Below, piece by piece: positions 48,601 through 59,900 of a stretch of DNA of 64,000 bases. Made by a program: the position numbers and the translations under genes. The first letter of the stretch is position 1, and each line of letters begins with the position of its first letter. Source of the stretch: Coffea arabica (Eukaryota; Streptophyta; Magnoliopsida; Gentianales; Rubiaceae); contig NC_092312.1 in NCBI RefSeq assembly GCF_036785885.1, positions 11,674,001 to 11,738,000 of the forward strand. Direction: 5' to 3'. Under the pieces are notes generated by a model. The model saw only the letters and a list, made by a program, of their open reading frames with translations, had not been told where the DNA came from and did no database searches.

Positions 48601-48835
48601 GTCCAAACGTCACGAATATTGAACCGACCATCCAGACGACTGCGACGGCTTCGCTTGTGCAAATAAAGACCGAGAGACAAAGTGGTCAAAGTTCAAATTT
48701 TCCTGGTCTTCTAGAAGACTAATCTTCTGATGTCAATCAAGCCACCATGATGAATGATGGTTGGTGTATCCAAATTCCAAGGGGTCGTGTCTGCAGAAAA
48801 TCAACGAGTACCGATGATATGGTATTATTTAAAAT

Positions 48836-48975
48836 AATTGTTATAGTAGTATTTTTTGTGATGTAATGTTTGTAAAGTAAAAAAATAATTAATAATATAA
48901 AAAAATAAGTTTAAAAATATGTTTGTAATGTACGTAAATTATTATTTTAAAAAATTATCAATCCAAACACACCCT
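48836..48975. repeat. Diverged TTTGGATT-group MITE remnant
   Basis: Contains GTAGTATTTTTTGTGATGTAA and ends ATCAATCCAAACACACCC, matching the core and the end of the element at 44939-45110. Confidence 0.5.
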
Positions 48976-49059
48976 ATATAAAATCGTTGTTAGATCCCTA
49001 TTCCCCTTCAAAAGTTGAAAAGGTCTATTTCAATGGCTTATACTTCCGTAGTTACTAGT

Positions 49060-49200
49060 TAGAAGAGATGATTAAACAATTCGTTCAGAAAAAACTTTTA
49101 CTGTAAAACTTTTTATGATGTAATGCATGTGAAACAAAAAAGGATAATTTAAAAACCACATATGAAAAAGACTCCAAAAACTTTTTATTAACCAAAGATA
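49060..49200. repeat. Partial TTTGGATT-group MITE remnant
   Basis: Contains TACTGTAAAACTTTTTATGA and GTAATGCATGTGAAACAAAA, diverged versions of the core in 44939-45110. The ends are not clear. Confidence 0.4.
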
Positions 49201-49674
49201 ATTGATCAAAAATAAATCTGGTTAACCTTTTTTTTTAATTTGCAATCAGAAGGAGGCAACCTATGTAACAAGAAGCTCCCAAAATATTTTTAATTTCAAA
49301 AAAAGAAAAAAAAAAAAACAAAAGAAGCTCCCATAAGATTGTCCACAAGCAATGCCTTCACCACTTCTAAAGGTTCCAAGACCTTGTTTTCTGTTGCTTT
49401 AAATTTTATAAAGTCTAATTATAAAAATTGATTATGGAGACTAATCAAAAATAGCAAAAGCTACTTTTGGGATATTATAAAATTTACTTTTTTGGTCATT
49501 AAAAAATCTATAATCAGAATACAAAAGTAATCGAAAACATAACAGAAACTGATAATCCAAAATCAGAATCTATAATTAGTTAAAATAATCAATAAAAAAA
49601 CAAAAGCCCTAAATAGAATACTGAATGCCACTTTCCATTCCTTGCCGGTGTTTCTCATTTCCAATGAGTTTTTT

Positions 49675-49798
49675 GGCCCATGTGGTTATTAACTGGGCCC
49701 ATTATAGTTATTGGGCTAATTAAAACGAATACGCTAGGACGAACCTGAATTTTCATTGGATATGTCAAAGCCCATTTAGAGAGTGAATGCCCAGCCCA
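49675..49798 (+). promoter_or_regulatory. Cluster of five site II (TGGGCY) motifs
   Basis: GGCCCA at 49675, TGGGCC at 49694, TGGGCT at 49712, AGCCCA at 49769 and AGCCCA at 49793 lie 190-315 bases upstream of the ATG at 49990. Site II elements bind TCP factors and mark promoters of genes active in dividing cells. The motif count is direct; the role is inferred. Confidence 0.55.
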
Positions 49799-49989
49799 AT
49801 TACCAGCCAGTACCTTGGACTTGGAGTTTCTTCGCGCCACTGAATATATTAAGAATTACAAATAACTAGACCAGTGTAGTCTCATTCTCCAATTCAAAAA
49901 TCTCTCTCAAAATTCACAAATATCCAGAGCACAGAAATCGCTCAATTTAGGAGAACAAAAACGAAGAAATTTCTCCAAAACATTTGAAA

Positions 49990-52507
49990 ATGTCGGCAGC
50001 GACGGCGGGAAAATCAAGCTCGAAGAAGCGAGGCAGTGAATCAGATGTTTCGAAATCGGAGAGGCTGAAGCGAGTCGTCATAGAAGATGATTTCGACGCC
50101 GATCTCTCCAAGTCCGTCGAAGTTCTATTCCTGTTTTTTCGATTATTTTTGCTCGAATATGTAGATTTAATTAAGAATAAAATGTTGAAATTGCAGTGAT
50201 ATTAAAGGAATTATGACGGCTCTGCAGCAAATTAGGCAGAAAGCTCAAAAGGACGGCGAGAAGAAGAACGAAGAAACTATTTCCAGGTTAATTTTCAACG
50301 GCTTTTAACTTTTTCCTTATATCTGGATTCACGAAACCAGAATTTGTGTTTGCTTAGTTTTCTATGTATAATTTTGATATTTATGATACTTTTACCTATT
50401 TTGTATTCGTAATTGAAGCTGTATAGTGGTAAGCATGAAAGTCCTTTCCTGGTTATGCTTGTCGTCTCTGTGTGTGTGAGTGAGAATGTGTATATGCTGA
50501 TTTACGAACTGAGTAAATTGTTATGGAGCTTTCTGTTTTACTTCATGTCTCAAATCTTTGCTCGGATGCTGTTTATGTTGCCGTGAAGATTTATTCAGCC
50601 GGTTTTCGTTAGAATGGATGTGAAACAATGCGAGTTTGTAAATGTACCATAGCGAGATTGAAGCATGTGGTTTTTGATATTTCTAGCTTACTATAATTTT
50701 GTAGCTCTGAAAGTTTGCTTCAGCTTGTTGGTGATTTTGTAGACCACTAATTCAGCTGCTCTGGATTGAGTTGAAACATCTGTTTTATTGTTTTTTATTT
50801 TGCGTATACCAGATTAAACAATACGGATTCCAGAATATTCTACCTTTCAGCTCTTGATATTTCATGCGATTCTTATTTGAGTTTTCTTAGAATTGCTTGG
50901 AGAGATTTTGCCCCAAAATACTCTAAATTGGTGATACAGTAATCATGTTGGATGCGTGCACTATCTCAGAGAATCTGACATTAGTTGTAGATTCTGGTTT
51001 TAGTATATTTGATGGTATAGTAAAAATGAGTCTAGAGCTGATAAATTATCTATTTTCCGTGAGCTCGAAATTGCTGAGGTGTGTAAGAGATTCATGTTTG
51101 GGTTGTCCAAGTTCCCAATGGGGTTCGACTAATGACTGGGTGCACTAGTTTATTGCTTGTATTCGTATATATTTTTGATACCCCTGCCAACTGTTAACTG
51201 GCTTTTTGTTCACAGTGTGGCATCAGAGATCAAGTCAAATCTTGATGAGTTGAGAACAAAGCTTGAGAAGGACAGGTGAAAAGTTATCATCCATTATATT
51301 CACAGTCCACCTCAAAAATTTTAAGATGTTAAGTTTTTGCTGTGTAGAAGTTTGCTGGAGTAGCATATTTCATCTCCAAGTGAATGGAAAACCATCTCTC
51401 ATTGTTCTCTTTTCTGCTGAATTTTCAGGCAAGCTTTTGCTAAAGCGCTATCAAAGAGCTCAAAAGAGGTTTGCACTGGAATGGCGAAATCAAATTGGCT
51501 GAATTTTGCTTGAGTTTAATGCTTTGCTATGAATGGGTACGCTTATGACTTTGCAGTGTGAAAATTTGTTGAAGAATGAATCTACCAAGTTTCAAGCAGT
51601 GTACGAGAATTTCTGCAAGGAGAAAACTGTACATATGCAGGGTTTGAAGGGTAAGCACTTTGAGCATGTGAATTTTGCATAAAATGTCCAATTCCATGGT
51701 CAGTTGTACCTCACACAGCAGCACTGTTCCATTTCCGTACCTGTGTTTCTCATGAAAAATTCTCCTCAATTATTTATAAGAAACACTTTTTAAAAAAATC
51801 ACTGACTGAATTTGAGCTCCCCCTTTTCTCCTATCAAGAACAGTCAGATATGGGATCAATTCTTCCTGAAAGATGCTGCTATTTTCCTAACTAACTAGTT
51901 ATGCCCAATTGAAAGATGCTGTTTTTCTGTGATTTATGCATAGCTTTAAAGTGATGTTGGTCCAGACTCGGACCTTCAACCATTAAATCATGTTAATTTT
52001 ATAATATTTTCGTTCTACTCATTTACCTGGTAGGTGAAGGACCTTGGCTGTTAATGACTGCCCTAAAAAAGTTTGTAGTGACTGTTATTTATTGTTCTGC
52101 AGACGCAATTTCGAAGTACGAGGAAGAAAAGGAAAAATTATTCATGCGATATGAACAATTAAGTGAGCAACAGGACCTCAAGTTATTCCCTGTTCTGTCT
52201 TTAGAAACAACTTGACTTGTATACTTCCAAATTTTCAGGGAAGAAAGAGAAGAGTATGATAGCTGAACTTGAGAAAGCCTGTGCAAGTAGAATTACTGAC
52301 TTGGAGGAGTCGCTGAAGAAGAAGAAACAGGTGAACATATAATTCCTCCCTCTCTTTTTGTGCCTGTACGTGTTTATGTGATCTTGTTGACAATGACCTT
52401 TCTCTCTTTTTGCCTTGCAGGATGACAAAACTTTTAGCATTCTGAGAAAGACTCTGGGTTCTTTTCTGGATAATGCTTCTGATGAAGACTTCCCACCAGA
52501 TGATTGA
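49990..52507 (+). CDS. Small basic/coiled-coil nuclear-type protein, family unrecognised
   Basis: Eight exons with consistent GT-AG phases: 49990-50111, 50197-50286, 51216-51275, 51429-51468, 51557-51650, 52103-52162, 52239-52330 and 52421-52507; 214 residues. The N-terminus (1-32) is Ser/Lys/Arg-rich (KSSSKKRGSE, KSERLKR), suggesting a nuclear signal. Residues 40-195 are almost all charged helix with heptad character: DIKGIMTALQQIRQKAQKDG, ASEIKSNLDELRTKLEKD, then a KYEEEKEKLF segment and MIAELEKA. The protein ends with a conserved-looking acidic tail (TFSILRKTLGSFLDNASDED, then FPPDD). The many short exons and strict phase support a real gene. The shape recalls chromosome-axis or SYCP3-like coiled coils, but I see no diagnostic motif and do not assign that. 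The upstream site II cluster suggests expression in dividing cells. Confidence 0.85.
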
Positions 52508-53935
52508 AATTTTGTCGGAACAGTTGTTTGCCACTTTTACTGACCCCGAAATGACAAAAATAGCAGTTCTTTCTGTTTTTTGGGTTAAATCTTATATATA
52601 GCTCTCTTCCTCCTAAACACACGTACTACCCTATCCTTTTCCTCTATGCATTTTGTATAGTATATTGGGATGCTACCAGATATTCGTCCAGCTCCCAGTG
52701 TTGCCATAGTTGTGAGTTCAATGCCTTTAGCTGTCAGACCAGTATACTCGAATGTTTGGAAACTTCAGGTCCAAATCTTTCGGCAGCCACTTCTACTTAT
52801 GGCCAATTGCTCCCGAAGGCCAATTATGATGTCTGCTGGTGTATGTGCATGCCCAATGCAGGAGCCAGTCATTCGCTTACGGCTTATTCCTTTTTGAGTG
52901 GAGTCCGCTGGACCACATACCTACAAACTCTTGGCGTTTGAGCAACTCTTTCGATTACTTACAGACCTAGCAAGTACTCCTAAAGGTCATTGTATTATTT
53001 GAGTTACTTAATCGTAACGACAGCCAATTTTAAACTTATTCGTTGTCCACACACGAGTGGTGGTTTTTGGAAAGGTTTTCTCAAATAGTAAGACTTTTGA
53101 AAGAACATATTCAGTGAATGTTATTTTTTCAAAACATATTTACCTAGCTAAAAAATAAACACTTTTTGTGAATGCATCTTTTGAATAAATATCGCATTCA
53201 ATGAATACGTTTCTCACCTTTAAGGAAGAGGTTTGAAAACTACCATCCTCTAATATTTCTTATAAAAATTCACTCTTTGGGAATTTACTCATAAGTTCAG
53301 TTTATTAGTTTTAAATTCTAATCCATTTGCTCTTTAAATACAGTATTTCACAGATAGTTTCAAGTTTTTTTGAATACAAAGGAAGGTCCCGGGGGGCCTG
53401 GGGTAAAAGAGCTAGGGGAAAATTTTTTCAAAATGAGACGCCTATTGGAACCGAACCTAGGATCTATTTTACCGCTAAAACGCGATCCTTTCGTCCTTAC
53501 CTCTATAAAACGCCTGCATTCAATGGTCGAAAAATACTTATTTCAAAATTTGAACAGGCTTTAACTCGGCAACATGCAGAGTAAAGCTTTTCTCAACTCA
53601 TCCCAGTCTAGAGGCTTGAACATGCAACGTGGGGAACATGCTTTTCTCAAGTCATCCAACTAAAAAACCAGTGGCACAATAGCCACTGGACTCTGTCCAC
53701 ACTGGTGGGCGGGAGTTCAAACTACCGTAGCCTTCAGAAGAAGGCATCCAGATTCCAGATACAGGAAAAAAGCTAACAATACAGTAGTAACAATTTGCAA
53801 TCAAGGAAAGGCTCAACATTCAAAATAGACAAGGTGAGGCCTTCATTTATGGAACAAAATATGCCGAGTCACAGCACCAACGTCCAGCTAACTAAATGGG
53901 AAAAAGAACTAGAAGTCTAGAGCGTAACTAGCTAT
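52508..53935. other. Intergenic between convergent coiled-coil gene and LOL2
   Basis: Contains the 3' ends of both genes. The stretch 53370-53725 is less AT-rich and carries a hyphenated palindrome (53668-53689) and short words resembling RNA polymerase III B boxes. No protein gene is supported; the open frames at 52670-52941 and 53327-53584 lack a family pattern. Confidence 0.45.
53668..53689. repeat. Hyphenated palindrome CCAGTGGC-6-GCCACTGG
   Basis: Two perfect 8-base inverted arms separated by six bases. It is followed at 53713 by GAGTTCAAACTAC, loosely like a pol III B box, so a tRNA-derived SINE relic is one possible reading. Confidence 0.4.
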
Positions 53936-56900
53936 CTAATGAACACGGTTGACAGAAAGCGGTCGGCGAGCCTGTTGCACAGATAGAGGGGGTCGCCTGT
54001 TGTGAGCCTGCACATTTTGCAAATCCAAGCAAAAGATGTAATAGGAGCATCTTAGAATTTATCCTCGGAAGATAAATGAAATTACCAACATCAATGAAAG
54101 TAGTAGTCTGCAAACTATTCATGCCACTCAACGTAGTTTCTTCCCAGATTTGAAATGATAACAGTTTCCTAGAATATTTTTAAGGAAACACTGCAAGCTG
54201 ATACGCAGATCTTCAGTAGTTCACAAGTTTAAGACACGACTGAAAGTTTTACTAGATGAGAGATGGCAAGCTCTTGACTCCTCTAAGATGGCTAGACAAA
54301 CTTCATATTCCATCAGGAATTTCTGCTCATTTTTAGAGTAAATTCCAAAAGACACAGCTTTATCATTTATTAACATAGATCAACTCATGCATGTTAACTA
54401 ATCATCCTTTTCCTTCCCACATAAAAGTTCTTCTTTCTCCTGCAGGCTGAGGATTCAGGTGGCCCACCTTTTCTTTTCCCCCTTCTCTTGCGAAGGTTAA
54501 ACACCAAGGTTTTTCACTCTTTCCAGATTACCACCCAAAGGTCAAAAAATGAAATACGAATCAAAAATTACTTTTTGATTACTTGATTGTCAATGTTGAG
54601 GTTCTGAAACTGAACCAATAGATGATGACATAAGTGGTCAGAAAGTTATCTAGCAGTTTTAGGAGCTAGAATGATCAAAGAAAGAGATCCGTACACCAAT
54701 TTCTGTCACAGAGCGGCAAGAGCAACATCTGACAGATGGTGCTCCATATGGGTACATGAGCAACACTGCACAACCCCCGCACTTGACTTGTCCAACCTGA
54801 TGATCTGCAAAAGAAACAGTGTAACTCAAAGCCATATCAAAGAAAGTACTCGTATAAAACATCATTCAAATCCAAACCATAATGTGTAAAATTGAATGTT
54901 GATGACCTTCTACACATTTACTATTTCAACGGCTTTAAAGTAACAAGTGCAAACTTGTTGCAGCATAGATTGGGTGGCTGGAAGGATGGGATAAAATTAT
55001 CTTGAGACGAGCAAGTAAATGCAAGAGTAAGATACTTAACATTAGGATAGCAAAAGCCATTACGCGAACAATAGAATACAGGTTCATGCCAGCCTTTGGT
55101 TTTTTGACAGGTCTGCGTACATCTAGAAGTCATGATCAATATGGAATAGCCACACTAAGAGGCAAAACCTATTTATGGGACCTGTATCACAAAAATATGG
55201 TTCGAAGAGCTATTTGTAGCATATCCTTAACACTAGAAGCAGAAAGGCAGTTACAATCACCATCAGAAACAGCTTTTGACTTTTCAAAACTTGTTCAAAA
55301 AATAGAAAGAAAAAAACACTTTCAACTTATTGAACAATTACTTGTCTATAAGCATCCAAAAAAAGGCAACAGCAAATGATAGTCATATGAAGAAATCCTA
55401 GATAAATGGAGTCCTAAAATCAAGCGAAACCTTAGTAGTTTATTTTGTTAATGAAGCCTGTAGAGGCATTATATAAACCATGTCAAGATTAACTTCATTA
55501 GTACTGAGTCTTGGTTCTTCATCAAATCTATCCCAAGACCGTCCATACTGAAAATTCAAAATTTTGACGCATATAATCACTGTTAGAATGCATGTCACAG
55601 ACAGAAAAGAACTTTGCTGTTAACGAGCTGTAAAGTCTATAACAAAAGCATTGGATTTTCTTCAATTCGCCTTCAAACCAGCCAGTTTTAGAAGCATATG
55701 ACCTCTTCATCTGGAATTTTTAGCTGTATAATGATTGAACATAATTGAAGTAGCTTTCCGGTATCATTCTGCCTCTTTGAACAGCCTCAGAAAGTAGAGT
55801 GCACGATCTCTTTATAACTGCCTCATATGTACCCTAGGGGCTCTAGTAGAGTTACATGAACACTTCATCTGGAATTTTGAGCAGTACAACGGTTGCACAT
55901 AACTGGAGCAGCTTTCAGGTATCATTCAGCCTTTTTGAACAGTCTTCGAAAGTCGCATGCAAAATCTCTTTATAACTCCCTAATACGTACCCTAGGGGCT
56001 CTCCCAGGGCTATTTGGAAGTCAACTCACAAATCAGTAGTGTATCCAAATAGATGCAATACTGGACAGGCGAAGGAATCTTCCATGGGAGAGCATATAAA
56101 TGGACGGCAAACTTGGCCAAACAAAGTGACTAGTATGAGTATAAATTACCCTTTATGCATAAAATATTAAACTAATATACAAGCTTCATGCTCCCAGGGT
56201 AGAATAAGGTGTATCAAAGGCATAAGATCATCAAACTAATTAAACCAAACACAAAATATCGAGATGTGTCCCAAACTCCAATAACTCGTATAGCTGATGG
56301 CAGGTTAAAGGAGGAAAGGATAGAAATTATAATATCTTATCCAGGTTTGAATACTAGCAAAACAAAGATTTGAAATATGACCAACAGATTTTAAAACACA
56401 TGTTTCAGACAAAATCCGAAATCCATTAAATTTTGTGATCTAGTGAAGAAACAAAAAAACCACAAAAACATGAATTCATTAATGAGTGAAAGAACCAATC
56501 AAGACCTTCTAGAACAAGGTTGACAGTCTGGCAACAAGAGCACTGGACATATTTGACTCCTGGAGGATACGCAAGCAACAGCCGGCAGGAACCACAAACC
56601 ATCTGACCCTTTTCTGCATTCAAGTCACACAACCTTGAGGTGAAACTGCTAACATAGACCAACCCACATCTCTCAAAGCAGGAAAGTTTTCCGGTAAAGA
56701 TTTCAGAACCATGAAATCATTTTAAGCAACAATGCAAAGGCATTAACATTTTAGATTAAGAGATACATAATGCCATCATCCACATTCAGAAGAAGAGACA
56801 CATTCTAGAGCAGATATTATGTGGTTCCTCCACCTTAAAATAACACGGAGGCGGACAAGCATTTGAGAAAGATACAGAAGTTACAGTAACACTCATCCTT

Positions 56901-59900
56901 GTAGTCAAATGGAAAAACGATACAGCTATGCTGCCACATTTCAAGATCATATGGCAATTCGAGATGTATTGCCAAAATGTAGTATGGCCAAAAAAAATTC
57001 ACGCGGGTAAAAAGTACCTAGAGCACCTCAAGGGGTTATGGTGCTGATGAACAACCCAAGGATACTAATTCCCATCTATCTAAGGGGCTAAATAGATGTC
57101 ACAATTACAAAATTTCCTTGAATAGTGCTTCAAATTCTCCTTACAATAAAAATCAAGAAATCAAGAATAAATCGGTTTCTTGTTTGGGCCTTTGTCTTTT
57201 TCTTTCACAAGCATCTTATTTCCTCAGAAGTATTCTATGCTATAATTCGTCATCCTACTCACCACGTAAGGGGCTACATAAAACTTGGAAGTTGGCCTTT
57301 TAAGGAGTAAAATATATATCTTGGAGCAGCAACACACTAATTCAGAAAATATTTATACATGAAAACTACATCAAACTATTGGAGTATAATATTAAAGGCA
57401 AAGATACCTGATTTCTTTGGGTTTATAGCTTTTCAAGTTGAAGTCATCTGTAAGAGCAGCTCAAGGTACAAACTAGACTTTGTACCTCCATAAACATGAT
57501 TTGGCACATTTATTATGGTACATTGCAAAAATATTTTGTTTCCCCTTTTTACACATGACATGCTCGTGAAAACACTCTGTTATGTGTGCAAGATTCAAAC
57601 CACTGACTACACTTGATTCAAACCATTATCATAAGAAAAAAAGATTCAAACCACGAAAAAATTGGACAGAGTATTTGATTAGAAAAAAGGAAAAAGGAAA
57701 TTTGAGCGACTATAGAAGAAGACAAGAAAATATAGGGAAAAGATAACATGGTGTGATACTTTGACTTTCTACATGGACTTGAACTTCGGGAAGCTCCAGG
57801 AAGGAAAAATCAGAACAACAGTGGTCAGAGACAATACCACTCTACAACAATGGTGACAGCAACCCATGAGAATTTCCACCACTCCCAGATGATAACAGAA
57901 AAATGTATTCTAAGACATATAGGCACAGGTCCATTGCAGTATCAACTGTAAGATTAATGGTGCTTGAAGATTAAATTAAAAATGGAAGTGAGTTAATTGC
58001 ACGTCCATGGAAGTTCAGTATTTTAGTTATGTTAAAAATGTATGCTTTACACACTTACATGTAAGAAAAGACTTACCCGAAGGAGATGATACTGCAGGTA
58101 GTGGTCGAGGTGGTGTAGGTGGAAGCAACTTCAGTGGAGGTACAGATTTCTGCCCTGGTTGGGACCCTTCATCAATGTATTTGGTTCTGTCTTCATGATT
58201 TCCCGTTTGTGTATCTGACAATGACAGGCTAGTTATGATTACATATAATCATAGAAAAATAAACCAAAAATCTAAAAGCATTAAACCTTGCAGGAGGTTG
58301 ATATAAATCTTTGTTTGTTTGCCCTAAGACAAGATATACATTGTGGTTTCCAATAAATGATAATTAAAATAAACAGAATAGGCTGTTCAAAATTCCATAA
58401 CACATAAAACAGAATGATGGGCATCTAGAAATAAATAAAAATGAACAAAAGACATCCATTAAAATGACAAGGGATCAAGCAACAATCTTTTATGCTAGAA
58501 CTTTGAGGTGCAACAATGTGCTCAAATATGTATAAAATGATGAATGGAATTTTTGCTTAAAAGTTCTAAAATATTCTTGTGCAGTAAATCAAGATAGCAG
58601 TTTTAATATTTCTTTCCCTCAATCCACAAATTACAAAACATCATGATCATCTGTACAAGGATATTATCATCAAATATAACTATGCATTTGGATTATCCAG
58701 CACAAGTTCTCCTTTTCTTTTTTTCTTTTTTAATTTGGCTGTGGCATAAGGCACCAGTTCTCCTTCTTTTGAACAAACCCCATATGTTGAATACACACAG
58801 GTCACTCCTTTTTGAACCTAATGCCAAATTGTGGGCTTGAGTTATCGACAAGATAGGTAAAAGTTCAGCAAGGAAATAGCCTATCATACCCTTTAGTTAC
58901 TTTAAGCAAATTAAATTAGTATGACCTTCATTTTTGTGCTTCCAATCAAATATTCTATGAGCTTTCTAAAAGTGTTTCTTATTTTTCTTGCAAGCCTTTA
59001 TATGCTGCAGGCAAAAATTTCCACCCAGCAAGATATAAGCAGAATCTAGCAGTCTACCCACAAATAATACACATCATATGATGGACATCATAATGCATAA
59101 TGAACTAGAGATCCAAAATTAGCAAATGACATAATTCAAAGCTAGCCAAAATTCTACTAAATATTTAGTAAAAGCAGATAAAACTGTTTCTGGATGACTA
59201 AATACCCTATCTTGATAACCAAACTTTTGCTTGCTAAATATCCAGCAAAGGAGATGTATGTTTCTTGATTGTCTGAGCACAGCCACGACCAATAAACAAA
59301 GTCATGGAGTCCTGAAAATAAGTAACAAGGGAGGGCAGGACTAAAGCTTCGTAAACAAGATTGAAATGTTTTCTTAATGAATAAGAATTATCCTGATACT
59401 GCAGGGTTGTGCTATCCTTGAAGCAAATCAAGCAATTAACTATGGGCAAATGAGGAGAATGAATCAAGTTCTCCATGAATGTGTTTGCACATTATTGAAC
59501 AGAAGGATACAAGAATTTAAGATCATAAACACCAAAATGAAGAGAAAGAAAATAAAGAGAAAAGTAAAGAACCAAGAAAGATGGTTGGAGAAAGAACTTA
59601 CCAGCAAGAACAGCTTCTGATGACTGTGAGGCCAGTGGAACTGAGTGCCACCCAGGTGGAGGCCCTTCTTCATTTTCATCCTCTTTTTGCTTGTCCGACA
59701 TTTCTACGTCTGAATATTATGAATAAGTTAATTCACTGAAAATTTTCAAAGGGAAAAACAGAACATATTCTATTAAGTAGATGAATAACTCGGAGGACTA
59801 CAAGAAGGACAAAAAACATACATGACAACTGTTATCCAGGAAGGCAGCACCACTACCACAACTTGTCATGATACAGAATTTTAGATGGCTATTGCTGAGT

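Larger units (their letters stand above)
41530..49620. other. 8 kb gene-poor, repeat-rich intergenic region
   Basis: No supported protein gene. It contains an (AT)n tract (42458-42495), MITE-like elements at 42676, 44939, 46414, 48265, 48836 and 49060, and a less AT-rich island at 45790-46200 with a 45-codon minus-strand frame. Two copies of the palindrome TCTTCTAGAAGA occur at 43413 and 48707. The rest is AT-rich DNA in which I see nothing. Confidence 0.5.

Noticed and set aside
53327-53584. 85-codon frame downstream of the coiled-coil gene
   Set aside because: No homology pattern; upstream half is AT-rich intergenic DNA without promoter or splice context.
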